Assembly: GCA_958298945.1 (NCBI GenBank)
Contig: OY282610.1
Location: 32,302,667-32,366,666, forward strand
Direction of reading: 5' to 3'
Source: Atherix ibis
Taxonomy: Eukaryota > Arthropoda > Insecta > Diptera > Athericidae
DNA: 64,000 nt
Positions 12,251-23,257 of the stretch are shown piece after piece. Within the stretch, counting starts at the first letter, position 1; the number at the start of each line of letters is the position of its first letter. A model generated the notes under the pieces. It saw only the letters and a list, made by a program, of their open reading frames with translations, searched no databases and was not told the origin of the DNA. A program made the position numbers and the translations under genes.

Positions 12251-12553
12251 AGGAGGAAATTGAACATGTAATTAAAAATTAACGGTTGATATATAATTTT
12301 GGCTTAATTATTTTTATTTTTTAGGATATTCATAAGTAGCACAGAATGTGATGGCATGGACTCAGCTGCAGGAGAGGAAGAATTTAATCCAACGCATCTA
12401 AGTAATTGTATATTCGATAGGCTTATTATTTTAATAAATTTGTTTGTATTTGTACTTTCGCTTGCTCTAATTAGACAACATTGTAACGCATTTAATAAAT
12501 AATAATGTTTTCAATTTTTTTTTTTAGAATATTTATTGCTAATTATTTAAGTA

Positions 12554-13796
12554 CCAGCTGTATACGCTTAAATCCGCTGTTATTTTGGTAAATTTATTCA
12601 AAGTACTTGTCCTCGTTAGCTACACATTTTTCGGGCAATTTGTGGATACCACGCGAAGAAAATTCCTTCTCTTTCGATGCAAACCACTCATAAAGCCATT
12701 TTCGGACGTCTTCGTAAGAATCGAAGTGCTGCTCAGCGAGCGCGTGGCCCATCGACGAAAACATGTGATAGTCGGAGGGGGCCAGGTCTGGTGAATAAGC
12801 GGGGTGGGGTAGCACCTCCCAGTTGAGTGTCTCCAAGTATTGTAGTTTCGGGCCATTTTTGACGTGTGCGATGGTGCGTTGTCGTGGAGGAAAATCAGCT
12901 GGTCATGTCTTTGTTGATAATCCGTCCTCTTTCCGACAGAACACGGTGCAATTTGATCATTTGTTGGTGGTGGCGGTGGGCATTGACAGTTTCACTAGGT
13001 TTTAACATCTCATAGTAGATGATACCCTGATGATCCAACCAAACGCACAGCATCGTCTTCCGTCCGAAGCGATTTGGTCTTGAAGAAGATGTTGATGGTT
13101 GGTCGGGATCAACCCACGATTTCTTGCGTTAAGGATTCTCGAAATATATCCACTTTTCATTGCCTGGTACAATCCGATGTAGCAGCGACTTTCTTTTTTG
13201 TCTGGCGAGCAAGATTTCGCATGTGTTTTGGCATCGCTCCATCTGCCTATCGTTCAATTCATGCGGCACCCATTTTCCGATCTTTTCAATCTTCCCCATG
13301 GCACGGAAACGCATGGATATGGCTGGTTGAGTAACACCCAATTGCTCCGCCAGGATTTTTTGCGATCGGGTATCGTCTTCGTCCAAAAGAGCCAGCAATT
13401 GATGGTCCTCAACCTTCCTAGACCGATTTTTACGCTTCTTGTCCCACAAGTCAAAATTGCCGTCTTTGAACCGACGAAACCAATTTCGACACGTTGTTTC
13501 CGATAACGCACGGTCACCATAGACCTCCATAAGCGTTCGATGTGATTCGGCAGCCGATTTTTTCAAATTGAAGCAGAAAAGCAGAGCATCCCGTATATTC
13601 TCTTTTTCTGGCACATAGCTAGACATGATTACAAAAGGAAAAATATATGTTGTTGTACGAAATTGCTGACAATGTGCACTGATTAATGTTGACAGATGTC
13701 AAACTCATAAAAAAAAGGATAGCGTGCCAATGGTAGCTTAATACGCTCACTTACGCCATCTATAACCAAACAGCGGATTTAAGCTTATACACCTGG
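12554..13796 (-). mobile_element. mariner element, mauritiana-like, inactivated (copy A)
   Basis: A 1,243-bp element is bounded by inverted ends of the 'CCAGGTGTATAAGCTTAAAT' type (Mos1-like start) and flanked by TA on both sides (12552-12553 and 13797-13798). The minus strand encodes a mariner transposase. Residues 1-165 (13626-13129) hold the paired helix-turn-helix region: MSSYVPEKENIRDALLF..., WFRRFKDGNFDLWDKKRKNR, then WVPHELNDRQ. A stop follows 'WIYFENP'. A second frame (12836-12594) carries 'HPAYSPDLAPSDYHMF', with the third catalytic Asp. The first catalytic position reads Asn ('VPGNEKWIYF') instead of Asp. Frameshifts and stops in the middle confirm inactivity. It is inserted in THAP copy 2. 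Confidence 0.85.
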
Positions 13797-13869
13797 TACA
13801 TTAAATATTTCATTTTGTAATTTAGTTTTAAAGCAAATTGCTATAATGTTGTATACGATTAACTTCTAT

Positions 13870-14690
13870 ATTATAAGGTGTAGTTAAAAGAAATCCATTA
13901 TTTTTACATTAAATTGAAGGTTTTATTTAGCATAGATAGAATGATACGATAAAGGTCAAATATGCACCGTTTTGTTCGATAACTTGTTGCCACTTTGGAG
14001 GTAATTTCATAATGCCTCTCTCATAGAAACCCTCGTCCCTATTGGCAAAAAACTGGGACAGTCGGTTTTGTACAATCTTCTCTTGAGGCGAATTTTTCAC
14101 CTGCAAAATCATTCGTCATAGACAGGAAGAGGTGGTAATCACTTGGTGCCAGGTCCGGACTATAAGGTGGACGCATAAGAACATCCCAACCAAGGTCCCG
14201 GAACTTCTGGCGAGTCACTATCGATGTATGCGGCCTGGCGTTGTCCTGATGGAACACAATTCCTCTCCTATTGGTCAAAGCTGGCCGCTTCTGGGCGATT
14301 GCTTCTTTCAGACGGTCCAATTGTTGACAGAGTAGGTCCGAATTAAGAGTTCGGCCGTAGGAAAGCAGCCCATAGTAGATGATTTCCTGCCAGTCCCACC
14401 AAACACACAGCAAAACCTTCCTGGCTGTCAATTCTGGCTTGACCACCGTTTGCGCCGGGTGATTGCGATTTGACCACGACCGTTGTCGCTTGACGTTGTC
14501 GTAAGTGACCTACTTCTCATCACCAGTAACCACCCGCTTCAGAAATGGATCGATATTGTTGCGAGTTTTTTTGCGATAACTCGTGTGGCACCCCTACATC
14601 GAGCTTCTTTTTGTATCCAGCCTTATTTAAGTGGTTCCAAACGGTTTTTTGTTCCAATTTACAAACAAACATTTATATTATAATTAAGCT
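13870..14690 (-). mobile_element. mariner relic, C-terminal half of transposase
   Basis: Read on the minus strand, the piece starts around 'NKxVWNHLNKAGYKKKLDV-VPHEL' and continues through 'VVTGDEK' and 'VLLCVWWDWQEIIYYGLL'. It ends with 'VFHQDNARPHTS ... RPPYSPDLAPSDYHLF', which carry the second and third catalytic Asp of the DD34D triad. A further frame (14112-13927) gives the C-terminus, 'GFYERGIMKLPPKWQQVIEQ'. The helix-turn-helix N-terminus and 5' inverted end are missing at about 14690, and internal frameshifts break the protein. It lies beside mariner copy A inside THAP copy 2. The family differs from copy A. Confidence 0.8.
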
Positions 14691-14823
14691 TTCATAATAT
14701 CACATTCTCTTATTTAATTCATTTTGCATTTTTGGAATGGATTTTTATTTGTGTTAAAATTGGCCCCCAATGATTTTCGCCGTTTCTGTTATTTTGAATG
14801 CGTATCCAGTTCTATAATCTAAG

Positions 14824-16344
14824 AAGTACAGCCCTGTTATTTGACAGTTGTCAAACATGTATGTCAGCCAAGGTGTGTGACTGTTAATATTCGCCGTATT
14901 ACATTATGAATCGGTGAACCACCGAACAACGTGTTGAATTTGTAAAAACTTACTACAAAAGGGGTGATTCTGCGCAATAGCAACGTTTTATGCATTTCTC
15001 GCTCAGAAAATTCATCAATTAGGCAAAATTACCGTCAATGTGTCTCTGAATAAATCACAAATTGCGAGCGAAGCTATTGTATCCGTAAAAAGTGTGATAA
15101 TGGATGTGTGATAATGGATGTATTTTGACCTGAATTTGAAAAATCCAATCTGATTTGAAGATATGTGCGAAAAATTTCCCTAAACGCGTCATTTCGAGAT
15201 TTAGTAATGTCAATTGGTCTCCAAGATTCATGCGATTTACCATCGTTAGACATTTTCTTGTACGTGTATGGATACTTGAAATATTGTGTTTATACAGACA
15301 ATCTTCTGCATTTAAAAACCAATATCCATTAAATAATATACAATAGATGAATTACAGTTCGAAGTGTACTGTATAAGTCATTAAAAAGAAAATAACCTCA
15401 AAAAGGTTTCACATCTGTCATCCGATTTACATGAATTTAGGTGCGTTTGAAAGAGGATGAATGTATCTTTTTAATGGTGCAAATTTTCAATAGATGGCGC
15501 TGCATGTTGTATGATTTAAATATAAATTTTTTTTTTTTGGGACACACGTGTATTGACAAGATACAATCAATATCGGACTTGTAAATATATATTTTTTTTT
15601 GAATTTGAATTTTTGAATCATAAATATTATAACTTTATATATTGCAGATATTTTTTTTCTTTCTTAAATACTCCGGTTTAAACCGATTGTAGACTATTTT
15701 TTAAAAGTATTGATTAATTCGAAGACTAATTTCTAAAAGACCAATAGTATAAAAATTTCTAGAGAAGAAAATTCTATCCTTTTATCACTTCTATACCGGT
15801 ACGATCCTTGGTAATATTATTCGTACCATAAAATTTATATATATTTTTTTTGGGAAATAATTTTATTTTATTTCTATATTAAAAAAAAAAAAAATGCATA
15901 ATAAAACAATTCTTATTCTAATATTATTTATTAATAAGTAGCGTATTTATTTTTATAATAAAAATAAAAATAAAATTTTTAATAAAATTACAATAAATAT
16001 CATAAAATATATATTCGTATATGAAAAAAAAAAAAAATCAGTTCAATTAATAAGATTTTCACAATTTTCCAAAAAAACTTAGTTTTTTTTTATTTTTTGT
16101 TTAAAGTTTCTGTCAGCGTTCATTTTATTTAATATCCTTTTTGGTATACCTTAAATTCATATAATTTTTTTTCCCTTCTAATCTTTATACTTAATTTTGA
16201 TTAAATAATATATTGTCATATACTACTGGTAAGAAGCGAAAAAATAAATAATAATATTAATAAAAATTTATATAATAATATAAAATGGAAAATTGAGATA
16301 CAAATATTAAAGGTTAATTGGAATAAAATCGAATTTGAAATTGA
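14824..16344. other. Spacer, no gene seen
   Basis: The first part (14830-15500) is less AT-rich. Its minus and plus frames near 14920-15010 include a piece reminiscent of a transposase start ('cgaacaacgtgttgaatttgt'), too short to assign. The remainder is AT-rich with poly-A/T runs. TTTATT hexamers on the plus strand near 16124 could serve as AATAAA signals for the minus-strand gene that ends at 16345. Confidence 0.4.
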
Positions 16345-17139
16345 TTATCCAGCAAATGATCCTCGCTGTGCGAATGATCCGAAATTGGTTGGAGTAGAAT
16401 TGCGATGAGCCTCAATGGCCTCATAATTGATTAGCCAAAATGGTCTCTGATCGACTGGTCGTTGATTTAGCAAGTCGACAAGTTGTGTATCACCGTAGGC
16501 ATCATAGGGTAATCGGGATGGTTGGAGTCCGTCAGTTGTTTGTTGCTGCTGGGGTTGGAAATTTTGACCGGGTTGTTGCTGCTGGGGTTGGAAATTTTGA
16601 CCGGGTTGTTGCTGGGATTCAAAGGATTGAATGGGCTGTTGTTGGGGTTGTTGGCCACCTGGAATCATATTAGTTGGATTTCTCATACCGGTGGTAATTG
16701 GAAAATTATTCGGTTGTTGTGTGAATTGTGTGTTAGATGTTGGTATTTGTGCTTGTGTTTGTTGAATTCCTTGACGATTGTCAAAGCTACTTGGTATGAT
16801 GTTAGGGAATGCTGGAGTTACTGATGCTGAATTTGTTGGTGTTAATGGTTGAGACGGTGACACCGGCCTATTCTGCTGTACGGTATCTTCCATTGCATAG
16901 ACTATTTCGACACCTTGCAGTGGCGGCCTTTGTGTACCCGTCAATATACTATTATTAATATTATTCTCACCGAAACGATTCAGTACATCGTTCGAATTAA
17001 CATCTGCTGTTTGATCTGGTTTACGATTTAATGAATCTTTATAGCCTGTTGGTCGACTTCCAGCATATGGTGATCTCTGGCTAAGAACTCCTTCTTCAAT
17101 ACATATCAATACAAGTATAAATATTCCTAATTTTCCATA
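16345..17139 (-). CDS. Terminal exon of a Pro/Gln/Asn-rich, probably secreted protein
   Basis: The exon runs from a splice acceptor ('atcggaatag') at 17140 to TAA at 16345-16347 and gives 264 codons. It opens with a hydrophobic stretch (YGKLGIFILVLICIEEGVLS) that suits a signal peptide. A Pro/Asn/Gln/Thr-rich low-complexity region follows, including a repeated 'QQQPGQNFQP' unit (two to three copies, 16550-16640). The C-terminus is ordered, with 'LPYDAYGDTQLVDLLNQ' and 'PFWLINYEAIEAHRN'. There is no in-frame ATG before an upstream stop, so the start lies in another exon. One candidate is an ATG at 17321-17323 directly followed by the donor-like 'gtattt', which would splice in frame (M-YGKLG). 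Another is the frame at 17765-18016. The composition suggests an extracellular matrix, cuticle-like or secretory product. I do not recognise the family. Confidence 0.7.
   Translation of the reverse strand, partial: YGKLGIFILVLICIEEGVLSQRSPYAGSRPTGYKDSLNRKPDQTADVNSNDVLNRFGENNINNSILTGTQRPPLQGVEIVYAMEDTVQQNRPVSPSQPLTPTNSASVTPAFPNIIPSSFDNRQGIQQTQAQIPTSNTQFTQQPNNFPITTGMRNPTNMIPGGQQPQQQPIQSFESQQQPGQNFQPQQQQPGQNFQPQQQQTTDGLQPSRLPYDAYGDTQLVDLLNQRPVDQRPFWLINYEAIEAHRNSTPTNFGSFAQRGSFAG
16550..16640 (-). repeat. In-frame tandem repeat coding QQQPGQNFQP units
   Basis: The segment 'ggttggaaattttgaccggg' with adjoining 'ttgttgctgctgg' recurs with a 39-bp period within the coding exon. A third, diverged unit ('gggattcaaaggattgaatg') follows. 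Because the period is a multiple of three, copy-number change would keep the frame and alter the length of the Gln-rich region. Confidence 0.8.
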
Positions 17140-17399
17140 CTATTCCGATTTTTTAATTGCCAATCAATTTTTTTTTTTTTCGTTTTAAATATGCAAAATA
17201 AAATGAGAAATAAACAGAAAAAAAAAATTAATTAATAATTCAAATTTTTTTTTTATGGAAAACTTTCTAAATAATAATAATAATAATAAAAAATTATAGT
17301 GAAATTTCAATAATAAATACCATTTTTAATTATGTGCAAATTTCTATATCAGTTCTCAATTTCGAATTGAATTTTAACAATTTATTGGTTTTTTTTTTT

Positions 17400-17764
17400 A
17401 TTTTTTTTATGGAAAGTAAAAATAAATTTTTAAATTTTTCACGTAATTAACTACTAGTTAGAAAGTCACTTTCAGTTGAATTTGATTTTTTATTTTTTTT
17501 ATTATTAATTTTATATTTTTATATGTTTTTTTTTCTTCTTTTTCTTTTTCTTTTTCTTTTCGAGAAAGTTCAAGTTCACTTGATAATAGTTTACTAAATA
17601 CTTGTTATAATGTAAAATCTAAAAAGTTAATCTCCGTATTAAATATGAACTATAAAATTAATTTTTTTTTATATTTTCCAAACCGTTCACTTATTGCGCA
17701 TGAATTCGAGGCTATCACTAAAAGTTGAAATGAGATTTTTTTCGGACTTTATTTATCTGCGATC
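17400..17764. other. Presumed intron or upstream region of the 16345-17139 gene
   Basis: An AT-rich and pyrimidine-rich tract ('cttctttttctttttctttt' near 17534) separates the Pro/Gln-rich exon from the less AT-rich block upstream. No reading frame is evident. It may be intron or promoter, depending on which first exon is used. Confidence 0.35.
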
Positions 17765-18016
17765 CTATCCGGTAGAGTTATAGCACCGTTCTGAGTGTCG
17801 ATAGTGGCCAACAGCGGGTTTTGTCTTAAAAGCATCTCTGTCCTCATTTAACAGGCTTGATTCAACCAACGGATTCCGTTTAGCGACTACTGTGTATACC
17901 GGCCACTGACCAATACACTTGCATACCTCGAATGATGTTTGAAAAGTTACAATGGCGGCGATGAGAAGAAGTATTGCCAGTTTACGAGTTGCGGGACGAA
18001 TTAAAAGATAATTTTT
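17765..18016 (-). CDS. Candidate exon with signal-peptide-like sequence, start not found
   Basis: The minus-strand frame between TAG at 18017-18019 and TAG at 17765-17767 is open for 83 codons and is markedly richer in GC than the flanks. It reads 'RPATRKLAILLLIAAIVTFQ', a positively charged then hydrophobic stretch typical of a secretion signal. It continues as 'TSFEVCKCIGQWPVYTVV' and ends 'HYRHSERCYNSTG'. There is no ATG in the open stretch. A possible acceptor ('ttaccacatag') lies exactly at its start, and a good donor ('gag|gtatgc') at 17926. It may therefore be an internal or first coding exon, possibly spliced in frame to the acceptor at 17140, or it may be read through to the stop. 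An in-frame ATG 33 bases further upstream is separated by the TAG. Confidence 0.35.
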   Translation of the reverse strand, partial: KNYLLIRPATRKLAILLLIAAIVTFQTSFEVCKCIGQWPVYTVVAKRNPLVESSLLNEDRDAFKTKPAVGHYRHSERCYNSTG

Positions 18017-18039
18017 CTATGTGGTAAAATTGTGGGCTT

Positions 18040-21000
18040 TCCTCAACGTCATTGGGTTTATTTATTCCCCTAATAGCTTGAAGAAAGATATTGTCATATT
18101 CGTTGTCTCTGCTATTCCACATACCGATGCTCTTCTTCTTTTAGATACGAGTATCTATCCCTACTCTTTATGATCTTTCTTTAAATTTGCATAAATAATA
18201 ATGTGAAAATAGGTCGTTATTTTTTCTTCTTTTTTTCATGCAATAAATTTGCGCACATTCTTCTACAATATATGTATACGGGCGCAACTATCAAAAGGGT
18301 GATACTGTATGAATCATTCAGTTTCTAATTCATCCATCCATTCTTAATTATAATAATTACACTATGATTATATGGGGGATAATTAGAATACGTTGACCGA
18401 GTGTAAATAATAGTTAAAAACAATATCAGATTTAGTTCGAGAACTAAAGGAAATTGACAAAAAGATGACAGAAAAAATACTACAAACAATTTTTTCTTTT
18501 ATTATTTTAATTACAATATTATTATTGTTATTAGTAAAAATATGTCGTCATGGTATTTTCTAGCTTTCAATTTTATTGCGGTTGATATCACACAATCCAT
18601 TTGGTTGGTGATGGTGTTAATTTTTTGATTTTCTGATTTAACGATTAGATTTGCATAGTTAACTCAAGTGATTGCCAAAAATTAATATGAAAATTTATCA
18701 CTATAAAAAAAAATGTTCATCAAAATTTGTATAGTATCAATTCAGGAATATTTCCAATTATTTCCGCTTACATAAAACCTGTAGAAAAAGAACTATTTTA
18801 TTTTCATGTATTTGTAAAATTTTTATACCTTTACAACTACATGTATTAATTAGAACATATTTTTTTTAATACAATTTATTGAGTAATCGTAATTTTTGAC
18901 TATATTTTTTTTTATAGTGAAAAAAAACAAAAAAAAACGATAATGGTAAAAAAATTATCAATGAAATTTCCGATGAGTACTATTTGAAATAAATTATTTT
19001 ATATACGGTGGGGTTTTTTTTCTCTCTATATTTTTAAACAATTCAGTACCTGGTGGTCTTATTTTAATAGATTTCATCAGTTTTTATTTAAATTAAAATA
19101 AAATTCGAGGAAGTAACTACGTGTACTATATACAAATACTTGATAATAAATATTTATTATTATTTATTAATATTCTGAAAAGTTGTTATAAAAATTGACT
19201 TATACTATATTTTTTGGGGTTTTTTCTTTCCTATAAAATTGTTCTATAATTTTAAATTGTTTGAAAAATATAGAATTTTTCAAAAGCTTTTTAAAAAATT
19301 AAAAATTCATATAAAACTGATCTTATAAGAAATACTTATTTTACTGGACAGTTTAAGGATTTTTTTTCTCTTCTTCCCGAAAATATAAACAAAAAAATTT
19401 TTTTTAATTAAATTTTTTATTTAAAAAAAAAATTGTTTTATTCTAAAAGGCTTTTTTTTTATATTTAGAAATATAAAATTATTAAATTTATTACATATTA
19501 AATAATATAAAAAAAATTTAATCAAAAATTATCGATGGTATAAAGAATATATTCTATAATTAAGGAGATAATTAAGGGTGGATTTTTCTGAATTTGAATT
19601 TTTTTTATTTTTTAATAATATTGTATAATAAAAAATTTTTTTTTTTAAATTAAAAAAATAATATAGCAATATTTTTAACAATTTAAAACTTTCTAATAAA
19701 ATGTCAATATTCAAAAAAAAAAAAAATGCGAAATAATTAATGTCAAATATAATAATTAATATTATAAGTTAAAATATATTTAAAAAAAAGAGACAAAATA
19801 GAAATAAATTATTTCTATTATTAATTGAAAATTGTAAATTGAAGTCTCTTTTTTTTTTTTTTTTGGTTATTTTATATTTAACTTTAGGGGTGAGTTTAGG
19901 TCAAATGTGTTTTGATAAGAAACATTTTGGAATCAAAGCGATTATATTCATAAAATTATTAGTATTATTTCAAAAAAAAAAATGACAACGAAATATTTGT
20001 TAGTAAAATATTATTGAAGGAAAAAAATTCTGCTTTAAAATTAAATTATATAAAAATTTCATAGGAAAATAAAATAAAAATTTCCCAAAAAATGTATTTT
20101 TTTTTTTGTCACTAAAATATTTTTAATATTAATTTTGCAGAAGAAATATTTCTTTTTTTATTTCTTAAATATTCTAATGTGGGTTTGTTGAATGAATAAT
20201 AATATTTTATTGCGATTAAGAAAATCTTTGTGGAAGAAACTTTGAACTTAAATGATTTTTAATAATTATTATTATTAGCCTCATGTCTGGTGGTGGGCTT
20301 CAGTGCTCATTTATTTGTATACTCCTCGTACAAGAAAATTATAGAATATCAGAAAAAAAGATAATTGAAAATTATAGATAAATATTTTTTAATTATTTCT
20401 TATTCATTTTTAATTAGAAATTTAATAGAATCATTTTGATTAGGTATAATTTATAATTATAAAAATATATAAAAAGAATTTTTTTCTTATAAACAATTTT
20501 TAATTGGTAATTTAAAGGCTCTACCTGTTGTAATCAGTTTTTATTCATATATTTTTTATATACTCTCTGACAATAAGATTTTTGTCCAATTCAATATTGA
20601 AAAAATATAATGGAAAACGAGTTCTTATCGTAAATATCCGTCTTTATTTATATATTCACATATATTTATATGATATATGTATGGTGGGACAGATAAAAGA
20701 ATTTTTCTTAATTTATAGAAACTTTAAACAATGAATACCTTGAATTTGGTTATCTATCCTTGTAAAAAGATAAGTTTTTACTTCCGTATGAAGGGAATAT
20801 TCGTCAATTTTAAAATATTATACAAATTAATTCTACCATTGAGAGGTAATTCCAAAGTTGAAAGAGTATTTTTTTCCATTTAAAATTTCTATAAAAATAT
20901 ATCAGACTTCCCCTCTCCATTAACAATTAGCACTTTAAGTGCTTTAAATGAATTTTTTTTTCTTATTTGTAAAAAATACTAATAATAGTTTACTATTTAG

Positions 21001-21389
21001 AATAAATAAAAATATTAAAAACTTTTTGGTTTTACTATAGAAAATATATTTTTTGAAATAATTTTTGAAAAATTAATAAATTTTTTTTTCGAAGCAATTA
21101 TTTGTAAAAAAAAACAACAACAAATATTAGAATTGAATTTATATATAAAAGAGAGAGTGGAAAAGGGATTTCCATTAGGGGTGCATGTAAGCTATAGTAA
21201 ATATTTTTTTTTATTGCATATTAAAATACATTTAATACCATTAATATTTAAAAATAACATTGCTCAAATGACTACCGTGCTTTGTTTAAAAATGTGGCTT
21301 TTTTTTTGTGGCCAGGGATAATCAAATGCGGCTTTTTTTTGTGTGTATTTAATACTATGCAACTATAGTGTAGCTCTTTATAATATATG
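18040..21389. other. Long AT-rich spacer, no gene seen
   Basis: The stretch is extremely AT-rich with many homopolymer runs and AAT/ATT motifs. All frames are low-complexity (Lys, Asn, Ile, Phe), and none shows an ATG start with plausible splice context. The patch near 20278-20335 is slightly more complex but unassignable. Confidence 0.6.
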
Positions 21390-21700
21390 AAGAAAAAAAA
21401 ACGGAATACGGCTCACATTGACCTCAATATTTAACCTAGCTCCATTGAGAAACGTTTCAGGGCGTTAAATTGCTGACTCTTATTACAATTGCTATGGAGC
21501 AGATATTGTCCGAGTCTATATCGTCTAATTGAGGCTCAAAAGAATCTGTTATCATCGCTTGATACCTCTCATTATTGATAGTTGTCGCATAATGCCAGTT
21601 TTATTTCGAACGCGCTTTGGCCACCCGACCAAAATTCAAACCAGACAGTAAGCACGCCCTTAAAAATGGTTGTAGTTGCTTTTTATCCCAGATCCGATTT
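21390..21700 (-). mobile_element. rosa-like (DD41D) mariner relic
   Basis: The minus strand reads 'TINNERYQAMITDSFEPQLDDIDSDN'-like sequence (shown here only as a landmark around 21530-21610). This corresponds to the 'TVNGERYRDML...LDISDMWFQQDGA' region of the rosa-like transposase at 45803-46668. Only this internal segment is recognisable. It is full of substitutions and lacks inverted ends, so it is an old fragment. Confidence 0.5.
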
Positions 21701-22189
21701 TTTTTTCACTAAATTTAGGTTTAACAGCAAAATATAAAAGTATAAAAATTACAGCGTGGTCATTTGAAACGTCAAAGTAATAGGCTTTTTTATTTATCTT
21801 TAAAACAGATGATTTTTTACTGATAAAATTTCAGAAATGAAAAAAAATTATTTAAAAAAATAACAATCAACAAATTTTAAATGATAAAAAAGTTAAGGGT
21901 ATTTTTTTGTTTTAGAGGGACAATTCAGTAAACCCTGCGCTATTTGAGGTGAATTATTTGCCCTCCAACCAGGTGGCGGCAGTATTTATTCATACTTTCG
22001 TTTTGTTCAATTTTATCAAATTTTATTAACTCATTTTTTACTTTTCCTAAATTTTCCCATTTCACTCAATTTATCACTTTCCCTAGGGGGCCAACTAAAA
22101 GTGTACTAAAAAGTCACACATGAATTAGAAAAAAAATATCTTTTACAAAATTATTTTTTCTAAAAAAAAAAAACAAATTTTTTATGATA

Positions 22190-23257
22190 TTGGTATATAA
22201 GCTTAAATCCGCTGTTTGTTCATAGATGGCGTGAGTGAGCGTTTTAAGCTACCATGGACACGCCATACATTTTTTTTTATGAGTTTGACATCTGTCAACA
22301 TTAATCAGTGCACATTGTCAGTAATTTCGTACAACAACATACATTTTTCCTTTGGTAATCATGTCTAGTTTTGTGCCAGAAAAAGAGCATATGAGGCAAG
22401 CTCTGCTTTTCTGCATCAATTTGAAGAAATCGGCTGCCGAATCACATCGAATGCTTATGGAGGAATATGGTGACAGTGCTTTACTGGAAACAACGTGTCG
22501 AGATTGGTTTCGTCGGTTCAAAGACGGCAATTTTGACTTGTGGGACAAGAAGTGCGAAAATCGACTTAGGAAGGTTGAGGACCATCAATTACAGGCTCTT
22601 TTGGGCGAAGACGATACCCAATCGCAAAAAATGCTCGCGGAGCATTTGGATGTTACTCAACCAGCCATTTCCATACGTCTGCGTGCCATGGGGGAGATTG
22701 AAAAGATCGGAAAATGGGTGCCGCATGAATTGAACGATAGGCAGATGGAGCGATGCCAAAACACATGCGATATCTTGCTCGCCAGACAAAAAAGAAAGTC
22801 GGTCCTGCATCGGATTGTACCAGGCGATGAAAAGTGGATATATTTCGAGAATCCTAAACGCAAGAAATCGTGGGTTGATCCCGGCCAACCATCAACATCT
22901 TCTTCAAGACCAAATCGCTTCGGACGGAAGACGATGCTGTGCGTTTGGTTGGATCATCAGGGTATCATCTACTATGAGATGTTAAAACCTAGTGAAACTG
23001 TCAATGCCCACCGCCACCACCAACAACTGATTAAATTGAACCGTGCGCTACGTGGAAAAAGAACGGATTATCAACAAAGGCATGATAAGCTGATTTTCCT
23101 CCCCGAAAACGCACCATCGCACACGTCAAAAATGGTCCGAAACTACTTGAAGACATTTAACTGGGAGGTGCTATACCACCCCGCTTATTCACTAGACCTG
23201 GTCCCTTCCGACTACCACCTGTTTTCGTCGATGGGCCACCTGTTTTCGTCGATGATA
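22190..23257 (+). mobile_element. mariner element, mauritiana-like (copy B), 3'-truncated
   Basis: The left inverted end ('tataagcttaaatccgctgt') matches copy A at 12554-13796. The plus strand has a long frame, 22352-23263. Its natural ATG is at 22361 (Met-Ser-Ser-Phe-Val-Pro-Glu-Lys), giving about 300 residues. It contains the helix-turn-helix region, 'WVPHELNDRQ', 'VPGDEKWIYFENP' (first catalytic Asp intact) and 'DLVPSDYHLF' (third Asp intact). The second catalytic position reads 'FLPENAPSHTS', with Glu where the family has Asp, which should abolish activity. The C-terminal about 40 residues and right inverted end are cut off. The junction shows a short duplicated string ('cctgttttcgtcgatg'), after which a LINE fragment begins at 23258. 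This is the best preserved transposase frame in the window. Confidence 0.85.

Larger units (their letters stand above)
11503..14823 (+). mobile_element. THAP-type DNA transposon copy 2, split by a LINE fragment and two mariners
   Basis: The left part (from about 11503) parallels copy 1: a 'gccggg' stretch, 'cgcttgcata', and 'tgtagacatgacaccca'. The right end is '...gtatccagttctataatctaag' at 14823. Between them, 12028-12170 on the plus strand encodes the second half of a THAP domain: 'FPHNKWLRKKW', then 'SGIPRNQEIVCSLHF'. These include the Trp and C-x-x-H of the zinc-coordinating DNA-binding fold. The first THAP exon has been lost next to a LINE 3' fragment (11680-11900). Two mariners (12554-13796 and 13870-14690) are inserted after the THAP exon. 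The conserved 3' segment 'ggcccccaatgattt' follows at about 14762. The nesting order shows that the THAP element is the oldest layer. Confidence 0.7.

Noticed and set aside
13198..13506. 102-codon plus-strand frame and other long frames opposite the mariners
   Set aside because: They are antisense shadows of mariner transposase coding sequence on the other strand.
16522..16824. 100-codon plus-strand Leu-rich frame resembling a membrane protein
   Set aside because: It is the antisense of the Pro/Gln-rich exon, where repeated CAG/CCA codons read as Leu and Gly on the other strand.
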